From an uncultured Caulobacterales bacterium (lineage in GTDB: Bacteria; Pseudomonadota; Alphaproteobacteria; Caulobacterales; Maricaulaceae): a stretch of DNA of 64,000 bases. The stretch spans positions 62,001 through 126,000 of the forward strand of contig CALLIK010000010.1 of NCBI GenBank assembly GCA_938009235.1. The letters run 5' to 3'. The notes under the pieces were generated by a model. It was not told the origin of the DNA. It saw nothing but the letters and a program-made list of their open reading frames with translations, and searched no databases. Position numbers and translations under genes: made by a program. Below, piece after piece: positions 10,158-17,811 of this stretch (its first letter is position 1; each line of letters begins with the position of its first letter).

Positions 10158-10568
10158 CTAGCCTGTTGGCATGCCTTCAAAACCTGGAATATTTGAATCT
10201 ATAAGTGTGCAGTCCATTTTTGATCCAACAAATACATTAAACTGAGGCTTCACCTCACCTTGCTCATTGATCGTGCCCGCGCGAATGCCAATTGAATCGG
10301 GACGCGCTTGGTTGGCTGTAAACAGCTGCGACCCACATTTTGGACAAAAATGCTTTGTCAGCGTGTTCCCACTATCTACGACATGGTCAAAGGTTTTAAT
10401 CTCTCCAGACACATTAAGGGTATCGCGGGTCACGAATACAAGCGTCGCAAAAGCCGCTCCACCAGATTGGCGACAATCTGTACAATGACAATTTCCCTGC
10501 ATCAAAACATCGCCGTCCGAAGTATATTTAACATCACCACATAGACATTGGCCGGTCAATTTCGTCAT
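10158..10568 (-). CDS. GFA family (glutathione-dependent formaldehyde-activating-like) zinc protein
   Basis: A 136-residue single-domain protein of the GFA/Mss4-like fold. Zinc-binding cysteines appear in order: 'GQCLCGDV' (C-x-C), 'GNCHCTDCRQSGG' (C-x-C-x-x-C) and 'FCPKCGSQLF' (C-x-x-C), the usual arrangement. Some members speed glutathione-formaldehyde adduct formation, but most are uncharacterised, so the substrate is unknown. An AGAGGA ribosome-binding site lies eight bases before the start. It is transcribed away from the App1 gene's end and follows folE on the same strand by 57 bases. Confidence 0.88.
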   Translation of the reverse strand: MTKLTGQCLCGDVKYTSDGDVLMQGNCHCTDCRQSGGAAFATLVFVTRDTLNVSGEIKTFDHVVDSGNTLTKHFCPKCGSQLFTANQARPDSIGIRAGTINEQGEVKPQFNVFVGSKMDCTLIDSNIPGFEGMPTG

Positions 10569-10625
10569 AGAGTAGTCCTCTTATTTTATTGGCAAGGATG
10601 AGTTTCACCTATTAAGTCATCACAC

Positions 10626-11198
10626 CTAGCTGGCGTTGACTAAGGCCATGAATTCTGCCCGCGTTTCAGCTTTGCGAAACTGTCCGTCCAATGCTGACGA
10701 TATCATCCGATGCGGCGTCTGAATGCCGCGCATGGTCATGCAAAGATGCTCACCTTTCGCAAGAACAGCCACATTGTCCGTTCCAAGGAATTTCTTCAAA
10801 TCATCCGAAATATCGGCAACGAGTTTTTCCTGTAGTGATAAAGCATGCGCGTTTTTATGTGCAATCCTAGCAAATTTGGACAGGCCCAAAACTTTGTCTT
10901 CCGCGATATAAGCAACAGACACATCGCACCAAAACGGCAACATATGATGCTCACACATTGACCATACCCGCATGCCTGTCACAGCCACCATTTGGTCATG
11001 ACGAACGGATGAAAATGTCGTGTCCAATTTGCCTGCATCATATTCAATAAAGTCGCGCCAGAAGTTTGCAATCCTGCGTGGTGTCTCAACTAAGCCTTCA
11101 CGGTCAGGGTCTTCCCCCAGCGCCACAAGCATTTCACGCACAAGAGTTTTCAATCGGGCATGATCGACTTTTTTCGGCTTTAGATGCTGCTCTGGCAT
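10626..11198 (-). CDS. folE: GTP cyclohydrolase I (type IA)
   Basis: Converts GTP to 7,8-dihydroneopterin triphosphate, the first step of folate biosynthesis. The T-fold protein shows 'PDREGLVETPRRIANFWRDF' near the N-terminus, the zinc/active-site segment 'MCEHHMLPFWCDVSVAYIA', 'GLSKFARI' and 'GEHLCMTMRGIQTP' with the second zinc cysteine. The frame is open to 11228, but I choose the ATG at 11198 ('MPEQHLKPKK'), preceded by AAGGA; this gives 190 residues, normal for the family. The intact Cys and His metal ligands mark the zinc-dependent type. Confidence 0.95.
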   Translation of the reverse strand: MPEQHLKPKKVDHARLKTLVREMLVALGEDPDREGLVETPRRIANFWRDFIEYDAGKLDTTFSSVRHDQMVAVTGMRVWSMCEHHMLPFWCDVSVAYIAEDKVLGLSKFARIAHKNAHALSLQEKLVADISDDLKKFLGTDNVAVLAKGEHLCMTMRGIQTPHRMISSALDGQFRKAETRAEFMALVNAS

Positions 11199-11252
11199 AT
11201 GTAGAATTCCTTGGAAGGCTGGGCGCAAAGGCGTGACGTATTGCTTACTTCA

Positions 11253-11681
11253 TTAAATATGGGGTTCAGATTTCAAATGAGTACGTAACATATTGACGCG
11301 CTTGCGGTTTACGCCGCGATCAGAATAACCAACACGGCTAGCCGATCGGATTTGACACATATCACCGTCTCGACGGACTTCAACATCATCAACGAATTTA
11401 AAAATTCGGCTCATATATGTCGCGGTAAGATAATCATCTGATCGCGACGTCAGTGTTCCGCCTGTTGCTTCAATCGCATCAGCCACTTGAGGCAATGATG
11501 CAGAGAGTGGGTCAACCGCACGTTCAGGCTGCGTACCCGCTTCAGAGCACACCATATTAGGTTTCGTTCCAGGCTCTTGCAGACGACCCTCTTTTAGACC
11601 TGCCGCCTCACCTTTTTGGCTCAAAAGGCCAAGCCCGATAAATAGGATAATTATCGCTCCGACTGCATAGACTAAAATCAT
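11253..11681 (-). CDS. DUF1499 family membrane-anchored protein
   Basis: A 142-residue protein with one N-terminal membrane segment ('MILVYAVGAIIILFIGLGLL') followed by a DUF1499 domain: 'PNMVCSEA', then 'YLTATYMSRIFKFVDDVE', then 'IRSASRVGYSDRGVNRKR', the conserved closing block. DUF1499 proteins are widespread in Proteobacteria and have no settled function. Its start overlaps the end of the upstream YheT-type hydrolase gene by four bases, so the two are likely cotranscribed and translationally coupled. Confidence 0.85.
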   Translation of the reverse strand: MILVYAVGAIIILFIGLGLLSQKGEAAGLKEGRLQEPGTKPNMVCSEAGTQPERAVDPLSASLPQVADAIEATGGTLTSRSDDYLTATYMSRIFKFVDDVEVRRDGDMCQIRSASRVGYSDRGVNRKRVNMLRTHLKSEPHI

Positions 11682-12730
11682 TCTGCATCCTCATTTATGA
11701 TCTGTTCGATATAGTCGTCATACCAAGTGGGTCCAGTAAAGGATTGGAAAAATCCGTTATGACCGCCATGGGCATGAATAATTCGGCGCGCCGAAGCATT
11801 AAGTTTCAAGCCTAGTAAATCTTTGACAGGGATCATTCCATCATCCGCAGACGTAATGAGAGAGACGGGCACGGGGCAGTTCGCCAGATCATGCTCATCG
11901 ACGCGATAGGAATTGAAATACGCCTCCATATTTGGGAAATTTGCATAGGTTGGAAATAGTTGAGATGTGATCCCCAGAACAGTTTTCCCAGATAGCAAAT
12001 CTCCAAAATCATAAAGATGCGGATAAAGGGCTTGTTTCTTGCGCAACGACCCTGTCCACTTTTTCAGAAAATAACGCCTATAAAGCCAATTAGAATCAAC
12101 GAGCGGCGCAGCGCCCCACGGATCAACAACGGGGCTAATCGCGAAGATATGTTTCAGGTTCCGGATCGAGAGATCACGCAAGGATCGGGCAATCCGTAGC
12201 GAAAAGTTCCCGCCCAAGGAAAAGCCAACAATATAGACAGGCGCGCCGTTCGCGAGCTTCGCGGCCTGCTTCACAGCGTCAAAAACTTCATTGAACAGCG
12301 TCGAGTAGAACAAGCCTTCATTGAGATCATGACTGTCGCCGTGGTCGCGGTAGTTCAGGCGAAAGACCGACGCACCCTGCTCATACACGCGCCGTCCAGC
12401 GGTCACGACATAGGTGCTGTCTTGAGAGCCTTCCCATCCGTGTAGGAATATCACGAGCGCTTTGTTATCTGGATGCGGCGAATAATTGCCCTTCAACCGA
12501 ACGCCATCTTCGCACGCGATAATTCTGTCAGCTCCAGCCTCAACCATTGGGTTGGGGCCGCGCTTGCGGAATTTGAGACTGGCGAGGATAGTTTGCACCA
12601 ATTGGTGACGTAACCAGAACGGCGGCTTAAACGGATGAACGCCTTCAGGCAGCGCAAGCGTAGCGGTCTCTTCGACATACACCTCAGCTAGAGGCTCTTG
12701 TTTCGGATTCGGGTGAGGTTTCGACGACAT
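11678..12730 (-). CDS. Alpha/beta hydrolase, YheT (AB-hydrolase EMB8) family
   Basis: A 350-residue alpha/beta-fold hydrolase. The oxyanion-side motif is 'VIFLHGWEGSQDSTYV', the nucleophile elbow is 'GFSLGGNFSLR' (Ser in G-x-S-x-G), the acid is in 'ITSADDGMIPV', and the catalytic histidine is in 'HAHGGHNGFFQ'. The family includes E. coli YheT and eukaryotic ABHD1/3-like phospholipases, so an ester or lipid substrate is likely but unproven. No ribosome-binding site is evident before the ATG, so its mRNA may be leaderless or short-leadered. A strong hairpin separates it from the upstream gene. Confidence 0.88.
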   Translation of the reverse strand: MSSKPHPNPKQEPLAEVYVEETATLALPEGVHPFKPPFWLRHQLVQTILASLKFRKRGPNPMVEAGADRIIACEDGVRLKGNYSPHPDNKALVIFLHGWEGSQDSTYVVTAGRRVYEQGASVFRLNYRDHGDSHDLNEGLFYSTLFNEVFDAVKQAAKLANGAPVYIVGFSLGGNFSLRIARSLRDLSIRNLKHIFAISPVVDPWGAAPLVDSNWLYRRYFLKKWTGSLRKKQALYPHLYDFGDLLSGKTVLGITSQLFPTYANFPNMEAYFNSYRVDEHDLANCPVPVSLITSADDGMIPVKDLLGLKLNASARRIIHAHGGHNGFFQSFTGPTWYDDYIEQIINEDAE

Positions 12731-12745
12731 GGGTCTAATTTAAAC

Positions 12746-12782
12746 ATAAGGCGCGGTCGTGCAAGTACACGCCGCGCCTTAT
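12746..12782 (-). terminator. Strong hairpin, probable terminator
   Basis: A perfect 11-base inverted repeat (ATAAGGCGCGG with its complement) encloses a 15-base loop that can itself pair. It lies just downstream of the CYTH-like gene on the minus strand and upstream of the hydrolase gene. The T-tract after it is short (GTTTAAATT), so termination may be partial. Confidence 0.6.
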
Positions 12783-12809
12783 GGCTTATAGTTTTGAGGC
12801 AAGTCTTGC

Positions 12810-13433
12810 CTAAAGGTCGTTCAAAAACGCACCGAAATGCGTGTTCTGTGTGCCTTTAACGCCGAGTGTCTCGACTTCGCTCATCAGAGCGGCAGGATCT
12901 TCACCACGTAGAGCGATAGAAATTTTAGTCTTACCATCCACATCGATAGTTTCGATTTCAGCTGACACGCCATTACGCTCAAACTTACGGCGCTTGAGGT
13001 TAGCTTCATAATAGCGAGACTTCTTAGACAGAGCATCCGTCAGGCTGGCAGCATCCGCAACAGACGAGCAAGATCCGCGGAACTTCGGCACATATGTCCC
13101 GATGATTGACGCAGTTGTTCTCTTCATTGGGAATGTCGTTTTAACGCTACGTTCCCACTGCTCTAGCGACCCTTGCGATGAGATCATTGTGTGTACTTCA
13201 AGCGTTTCATTATCGCAGAGCGTTGTGATTGTATTGGAACGGCCTGGGAGAAGGAAATATTTGTCGACATTTTCTGTGTCATATTCCGCTGTAAATTCTT
13301 TTTCGATGATCTGAACAATATCGTCGAGTTCAGAATTATCATCAAAGAAACCACGCCATTGATAAAAGCGATCAGGACCATTTGTAGCATGACGACGGGT
13401 CGGATTTAACGGGCGATTGTCGAGGTAAAGCAT
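12810..13433 (-). CDS. Uncharacterised protein with CYTH-like C-terminal half
   Basis: A 207-residue soluble protein, no signal peptide or membrane segment. I do not recognise a named family with confidence. The C-terminal half, 'ANLKRRKFERNG' then alternating strands 'VSAEIETIDVDGKTKISIAL' and 'EDPAALMSEVETLG', resembles the CYTH/triphosphate-tunnel fold, but the usual N-terminal E-x-E-x-K signature is absent. The start is well supported by AAAGGA six bases upstream. It is monocistronic, followed by a strong hairpin, and preceded by a long non-coding stretch. CYTH proteins act on triphosphates; no function is claimed here. Confidence 0.6.
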   Translation of the reverse strand: MLYLDNRPLNPTRRHATNGPDRFYQWRGFFDDNSELDDIVQIIEKEFTAEYDTENVDKYFLLPGRSNTITTLCDNETLEVHTMISSQGSLEQWERSVKTTFPMKRTTASIIGTYVPKFRGSCSSVADAASLTDALSKKSRYYEANLKRRKFERNGVSAEIETIDVDGKTKISIALRGEDPAALMSEVETLGVKGTQNTHFGAFLNDL

Positions 13434-14219
13434 AATGTCCTTTAAAGGTTTCTATTGTTATTGAGGGAAGACGTAAGGTCCGAGGTTTAAAACCACGGGA
13501 ACGAACACAGTTAAAATTATGAAACTATCCGCTTGGAAACAGTCGCCATACTAAAATGACGCCTAGATTTCGGGGGAGTCTGCGATGTTAGGGTCTTCGG
13601 CATATAAAACCTTTAGCAAAGATTAACGCCAGAGTCAATATTTTGTAACGGTTCCGTAAGAAACGTAGACTTATCCACTTGTACCCTATCACGATATAAC
13701 AATATTGCCGCGCATTTCGTGCGCCCAACGGCGGCCAAGCGTCATCTCCTACTGCCCATCACGCTTGTGTTGAGGGGGTCAGCAAACCTGCGAAGTCTCT
13801 AGTAATTAGGACAGTCCGCGTGGCGGCACCCGCGATGGCTGCCAGAGTTTTATATGTTGTGTTTACGCAGATGCCGTGAATTAGGGTGTAAATCTAATCC
13901 AACGACCACGCGGCAGCGGTTTTTGACGAAGCGGCCAGTTTGTCCCTACAGTTTGGCCATTAGACCCAGTAGTCGGCTCTCACTTCAAAAGGCCCGGCAC
14001 AAACCGCGTTCTCACACGCAGCCGCTCAACCCCACCGTCTCTCGAACCAGATAGAGAGCGCTACCCTGTCCTGTGTCCGAAAGAACCCGTCCATCATGTC
14101 ATAGGTTTTGAAGCCGCGGATCTTTATCTTGAGAAATCTGTAAGAGACTGAAAGCAGGCGCTAAAATTTGAGAGTAAACGTGGAGCATTATAGAATCCTC
14201 ATCGTCACTAACTGAAAAA
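13434..14219. other. 786-base stretch with no supported gene
   Basis: No convincing reading frame crosses this stretch; the longest (66 codons at 13854 on the plus strand) has no ribosome-binding site and a low-complexity, Arg-rich product. On the minus strand several protein-like pieces occur in different frames broken by stops, for example one ending at 13770 with 'RTVLITRDFAGLLTPS'. G+C rises between about 13720 and 14060 and many short hairpins are possible. It could be a decayed gene or a structured RNA. A sequence close to a DnaA box (TTATCCACT) sits at 13671. The part nearest 13433 presumably holds the promoter of the CYTH-like gene. Confidence 0.5.
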
Positions 14220-14801
14220 TTAAAAAAACTTCCAGAATGGCTTCTTCTTTGGTGGGTTATTTTGTATGAGCTCAAGAAACTGAAAGGGACTATCTTCAGT
14301 CAGGTCATCATATTTCAAACCGCAAAACCGCGCGAAAGTTTCAGACAAAATCTCGAATTGATCATCAACAATAAACTCAGCATCTTTACTCTCAAAAAGA
14401 GTTTTATCGGCTTTAGACTTCAAGGTTTGATAATGATTTAAAACGACTTGAGGCACATTACCCTCTGTCAAAAACACAGCTGGGTCTTCACAACCTATGT
14501 AACAAATACGCCATACAAGTTCCGAATTCTCAAAGCGGTCAACGTGGCCGGTCATCACACCTTCATGAACACCAAAACTCCAAAAATCTACATTTTCAGC
14601 AAGTCTTGATCGCTCAAGGTCAGAAAAATCACCGTCATGTGTGTTCTTCCAAATCACATAAGTATCGTTTTTAGCAAAACTGCCGCAAAAGGGAGTTTCA
14701 CAATAGGCATCGGAGCGCCCTGTTTCACCCAACCCAAGCGCAACACGGGTTTTTTCCGCGTCAGCCTTTGCAACGGCAACACATGCTATCTTGAAGCCCA
14801 T
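14220..14801 (-). CDS. Uncharacterised protein, downstream of pccA
   Basis: A 193-residue soluble protein I do not recognise. It starts two bases after the pccA stop (TAG-GT-ATG), so it is almost certainly translated from the pcc transcript. Visible features are an N-terminal strand/helix 'MGFKIACVAVAKADAEKT', a cysteine-containing segment 'YCETPFCGSF', an acidic middle and a basic/aromatic tail 'PPKKKPFWKFF'. There is no signal peptide or membrane helix. Its place in the operon suggests an accessory role, but neighbouring accessory genes in this locus look like recent arrivals, so this may be incidental. Confidence 0.65.
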   Translation of the reverse strand: MGFKIACVAVAKADAEKTRVALGLGETGRSDAYCETPFCGSFAKNDTYVIWKNTHDGDFSDLERSRLAENVDFWSFGVHEGVMTGHVDRFENSELVWRICYIGCEDPAVFLTEGNVPQVVLNHYQTLKSKADKTLFESKDAEFIVDDQFEILSETFARFCGLKYDDLTEDSPFQFLELIQNNPPKKKPFWKFF

Positions 14802-14803
14802 AC

Positions 14804-16852
14804 CTATTCGCCCGTTTCAAATTCCATGATGATCTCATCAACCGCGAGGTTATCGCCCGCCGCTGCGTTGATTGTCTTGATGACGCATTTGCTTTCGGCG
14901 CGGAGGGTGTTTTCCATCTTCATGGCTTCGACCACGGCGAGGGCTTGTCCGTCCTCGACTGTATCGCCTTCGGCCACCAACACACTGACGACAACACCCG
15001 GCATTGGGCAAAGCAGCAAGTTCGATGTATCTGGCGCGATTTTCAAAGGCATGAGCAAGGCGAGTTCCGCAGCGCGTGGATTGCGCACGGCAATGTCAAA
15101 TTCAACGCCGCGATGCCAGACGCGGTAGCCTTCGGGGATGGCGCGGGCTTTGAACGTAAAGGCGCGGCTATCGACATAGGCGCGAACGATTTCTTCGCCC
15201 GGTCGCCAGTTCAAACTGACCTCGAGTTCCAACGCCGCTTTGTCGCTATCGTCATTCATGACGATGGTACGCACGCCCGTTTCGCCATTCACGTCGGCGG
15301 AATAAACGCGGTCTTCGCCCGTGGGTGATTTCACGGCAACGGACCAAAGATCAGGCACATCACGTTCGTGGTTTTGCAGGCTGCCCGAAATTTGCGCGGC
15401 GCGATGTTCTTTGATGTCATGCATCAGAGTACAAACGGCGGCGATTTTGCGCGTATGGCCAGAGTTCTCTGGCGCGCCCAAAAAGCCTTCGGGATATTCT
15501 TCAGCAATAAACGCCGTTGTAATATCGCCGCGTGCAAAACGGTCATGATCGTAAACGGCTTGGAGGAAGGGGATATTATGCCCGATGCCGTCGAGTTCGA
15601 AATTATCGAGCGACTCTTTCATCGCCGCAATCGCGACGCCGCGATCTTCGCCCCACGTACAGAGCTTCGCGATCATCGGATCGTAGAACATCGAGATTTC
15701 GCCGCCTTCAAAGACGCCTGTGTCATTCCGAACAATCGCGCCAGTTTCCAGTGTGCCTTCTGCGGGTGGACGATAGCGTTTCAGGCGACCAATGCTCGGC
15801 AGGAAATTGCGATAAGGGTCTTCGGCGTAAATGCGCGATTCAAGCGCCCACCCAGTGAGGGTCACATCGTCCTGCGTCATGTTTAGCTTTTCACCCTGCG
15901 CAGAGCGGATCATTTGCTCTACCAGATCAACACCTGTGATCATTTCCGTGACGGGATGTTCGACTTGCAGACGGGTGTTCATTTCTAGGAAGTAGAAATT
16001 CTTATCCCCGTCGACGATGAACTCGACTGTGCCTGCGCTATCGTAATCTACGGCCTTCGCGAGCGCCACAGACTCTGCGCCCATCGCGGCGCGGGTTTCT
16101 TCGTCCAAGAATGGCGACGGCGCTTCTTCGATGACTTTTTGTTGGCGGCGTTGAATGGAACATTCGCGCTCACCTAGATAAATACAATTGCCGTGTTTGT
16201 CGCCGAGGACTTGGATTTCGATATGGCGCGGTTGGGTGATGAATTTCTCGATGAAGATACGGTCATCGCCAAAGCTCGTCTTGGCTTCGTTTTTGGAGGA
16301 TTGGAATCCTTCGCGGGCTTCTTCGTCATTCCACGCAATCCGCATCCCTTTACCGCCGCCGCCCGCAGACGCCTTGATCATAACGGGATAGCCGACTTTG
16401 TTAGAGATTTCGACGGCATGTTCGGCGTCGTCAATCAAGCCCATATGACCCGGCACGCAAGACACGCCAGAGTCCTGCGCAAGTTTCTTGGACGTGATCT
16501 TATCGCCCATCGACACGATGGCGTGCGGGTTGGGACCGATAAAGGCGATCTTCTCTTTCTTGAGGCGCTTGGCAAATTCAGGATTTTCCGAGAGGAAACC
16601 ATAGCCGGGATGGATCGCATCCGCGCCCGTATCTTTGGCGGCCTTGATGATCTTATCCATCACCAAATAGGATTGGTTCACGGCGGGCGGGCCAATGTGA
16701 ACCGCCTCGTCTGCCAGTCCGACATGCAACGCATTTTTATCCGCATCGGAATACACCGCCACAGTTTTAATGCCCATCTTCCGTGCCGTCTTAATAACGC
16801 GACACGCAATTTCACCACGGTTCGCGATTAGGATTTTTTTGATTTTGGTCAT
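14804..16852 (-). CDS. pccA: Propionyl-CoA carboxylase alpha (biotin carboxylase/carrier) subunit
   Basis: Carries biotin and carboxylates it with ATP and bicarbonate; with PccB it makes methylmalonyl-CoA from propionyl-CoA. Order: biotin carboxylase N-domain ('KILIANRGEIACRVIKTA'), ATP-grasp ('MIKASAGGGGKGMRIAW' and 'FLEMNTRLQVEHPVTE'), C-domain, a linker typical of PCC (BT domain) and the biotinyl domain with 'VVEAMKMENTL', biotinylated Lys645. The length of 682 fits PCC alpha rather than acetyl-CoA carboxylase AccC. The start lies three bases after the stop of the preceding small gene. Its first 25 codons are repeated twice, in damaged form, 0.4 and 0.9 kb upstream. Confidence 0.96.
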   Translation of the reverse strand: MTKIKKILIANRGEIACRVIKTARKMGIKTVAVYSDADKNALHVGLADEAVHIGPPAVNQSYLVMDKIIKAAKDTGADAIHPGYGFLSENPEFAKRLKKEKIAFIGPNPHAIVSMGDKITSKKLAQDSGVSCVPGHMGLIDDAEHAVEISNKVGYPVMIKASAGGGGKGMRIAWNDEEAREGFQSSKNEAKTSFGDDRIFIEKFITQPRHIEIQVLGDKHGNCIYLGERECSIQRRQQKVIEEAPSPFLDEETRAAMGAESVALAKAVDYDSAGTVEFIVDGDKNFYFLEMNTRLQVEHPVTEMITGVDLVEQMIRSAQGEKLNMTQDDVTLTGWALESRIYAEDPYRNFLPSIGRLKRYRPPAEGTLETGAIVRNDTGVFEGGEISMFYDPMIAKLCTWGEDRGVAIAAMKESLDNFELDGIGHNIPFLQAVYDHDRFARGDITTAFIAEEYPEGFLGAPENSGHTRKIAAVCTLMHDIKEHRAAQISGSLQNHERDVPDLWSVAVKSPTGEDRVYSADVNGETGVRTIVMNDDSDKAALELEVSLNWRPGEEIVRAYVDSRAFTFKARAIPEGYRVWHRGVEFDIAVRNPRAAELALLMPLKIAPDTSNLLLCPMPGVVVSVLVAEGDTVEDGQALAVVEAMKMENTLRAESKCVIKTINAAAGDNLAVDEIIMEFETGE

Positions 16853-16855
16853 AAT

Positions 16856-17233
16856 CTATCTTCTATCGAGCCAAGCATTTTGAATAGTAAAAAAGGTCTC
16901 TAGATCTGTCTTCCCAATTAAGAAGCGATCTTCCTTAAACTTCACAATAATTTTTCTAGTCTTTTTCTTTCGCTTACTGAAACGGCCAAAGAACTCCATA
17001 ACCATTGCGATAAAACTGCCGTCCATCCAATCATGTTGGGCTTCAACCGTGGCTGGAGTTGCGTCAATGCGTTCATATCTAGGGGGTGGATTTAGAAAGG
17101 TAATATCAGCCGCATCTATTTTCAATCCAGCCTCAGCGCCTCGAAAGCATACGAAATGATTATTCAAAAAATGGACCGAAAGACCCGTTTTTGCGAAATT
17201 ACTGTCTTCAACATTAATCCAATTCATAGCCAT
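16856..17233 (-). CDS. Small uncharacterised protein, first of a tandem paralogous pair
   Basis: A 125-residue protein of unknown family, clearly paralogous to the next gene upstream (17303-17698). Both start with a 'W-I-N-V-E-x-S-N-F' motif, share 'I-x-F-L-N-x-P-P' in the middle, a short hydrophobic helix (here 'FIAMVMEFFGRF') and a conserved tail with 'IIVKF', 'GKTDL', 'TFF' and 'QNAWLD'. The hydrophobic helix followed by a Lys/Arg-rich run 'RFSKRKKKTRK' suggests membrane association. The gene is visibly richer in A+T than pccA and pccB, which hints at a different origin. It ends three bases before the pccA start. Confidence 0.7.
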   Translation of the reverse strand: MAMNWINVEDSNFAKTGLSVHFLNNHFVCFRGAEAGLKIDAADITFLNPPPRYERIDATPATVEAQHDWMDGSFIAMVMEFFGRFSKRKKKTRKIIVKFKEDRFLIGKTDLETFFTIQNAWLDRR

Positions 17234-17245
17234 AACGAGAGCCTC

Positions 17246-17287
17246 TTATCCAGTCTTCGCGATTGGGGTTTTTGTGATTTTGGTCAT
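17246..17287 (-). pseudogene. Second, shortened copy of the pccA 5' end
   Basis: On the minus strand the ATG and following bases match the real pccA start: 28 of the first 31 aligned bases agree with 16822-16852. It reads a 13-residue peptide, 'MTKITKTPIAKTG', then stops. Relative to the other copy (17708-17785) it lacks about 30 internal bases, joining the first codons to the far end of the repeat. Its TAA stop overlaps a weak ribosome-binding site (AAGAGG) for the small gene that follows. Confidence 0.8.
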
Positions 17288-17302
17288 ATTGAAAACTGCA
17301 TT

Positions 17303-17698
17303 CTATTTACTGTCTAGCCAAGCGTTTTGGACGGCGAAGAAGGTGTTTAAATCTGTTTTTCCGCTGAAAAATTTATCATCTGCGAATTTGACGATAATGC
17401 GTGCGTTTTGTTTTCGGCTAATCTTTGTCGTTTTTCCGCCTCCGAAGAAGGCGAATATTTCCATTAAAAATGCGAGGAAGGTGCCCACGTAAAATGCGTT
17501 TTTAAATATATTCGTATCGGTTGAACCGCTGACGCGTCCTCGGTTGGGTGGTTTGTTTAGAAATATAATTTCACTCGCAGGACGTTTAATCGCGGACGGC
17601 TCGGCATTCGTATCGCAGGTAAAAACGCCCTCATTGAACTGGCACGTTCTACCCAGTGGCATGAAATTACTTTTTTCAACATTGATCCAACCTGCCAC
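17303..17698 (-). CDS. Small uncharacterised protein, second of a tandem paralogous pair
   Basis: A 131-residue paralogue of the 16856-17233 product, sharing the N-terminal 'GWINVEKSNF', the middle 'IIFLNKPPNRGR', a longer hydrophobic segment 'AFYVGTFLAFLMEIFAFFGG' and the closing 'GKTDLNTFFAVQNAWLDSK'. Translation starts at a GTG with a strong ribosome-binding site (AGGAG, six-base spacing) that overlaps the TAG stop of the pccA-like mini reading frame just upstream. The single membrane-like segment and Lys/Arg-rich flank suggest a membrane-associated protein. Function unknown. Confidence 0.7.
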   Translation of the reverse strand: MAGWINVEKSNFMPLGRTCQFNEGVFTCDTNAEPSAIKRPASEIIFLNKPPNRGRVSGSTDTNIFKNAFYVGTFLAFLMEIFAFFGGGKTTKISRKQNARIIVKFADDKFFSGKTDLNTFFAVQNAWLDSK

Positions 17699-17707
17699 TT
17701 GAGTCTC

Positions 17708-17785
17708 CTATACAGTCTTAATAACGCGAAACGCGATTTCGCCACGGTTGGCGATTAGGGTTTTTGTAATTTTAAATAACCTCAT
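17708..17785 (-). pseudogene. First partial copy of the pccA 5' end (25-codon fragment)
   Basis: This reads 'MRLFKITKTLIANRGEIAF' and then 'RVIKTV' before a TAG stop. It matches the PccA N-terminus (K-I-x-K-x-L-I-A-N-R-G-E-I-A-x-R-V-I-K-T) in both protein and DNA; the DNA match to the true gene runs from the fourth codon to about codon 24. It has its own strong ribosome-binding site (GGAGG, nine-base spacing), so the fragment is probably translated, and its stop overlaps the ribosome-binding site of the next gene. It cannot encode an active domain. Confidence 0.85.
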
Positions 17786-17811
17786 AATGTATTTCCTCCA
17801 GAACAACTCAA

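Noticed and set aside
13671-13679. DnaA-box-like TTATCCACT
   Set aside because: Single imperfect box, no cluster of boxes, no A+T-rich unwinding element and no dnaA/hemE/parAB neighbours; not evidence for an origin.
13854-14054. 66-codon reading frame on the plus strand in the long gene-free stretch
   Set aside because: No ribosome-binding site, Arg/Ser/Pro-rich improbable product, and no recognisable motif; more likely chance within a G+C-rich non-coding stretch.
13741-14100. Possible RNase P RNA, tmRNA or 6S RNA
   Set aside because: The conserved RNase P blocks (GAGGAAAGTCC, ACAGAA), a tmRNA T-loop plus CCA, and a tag-peptide frame are all absent on both strands.
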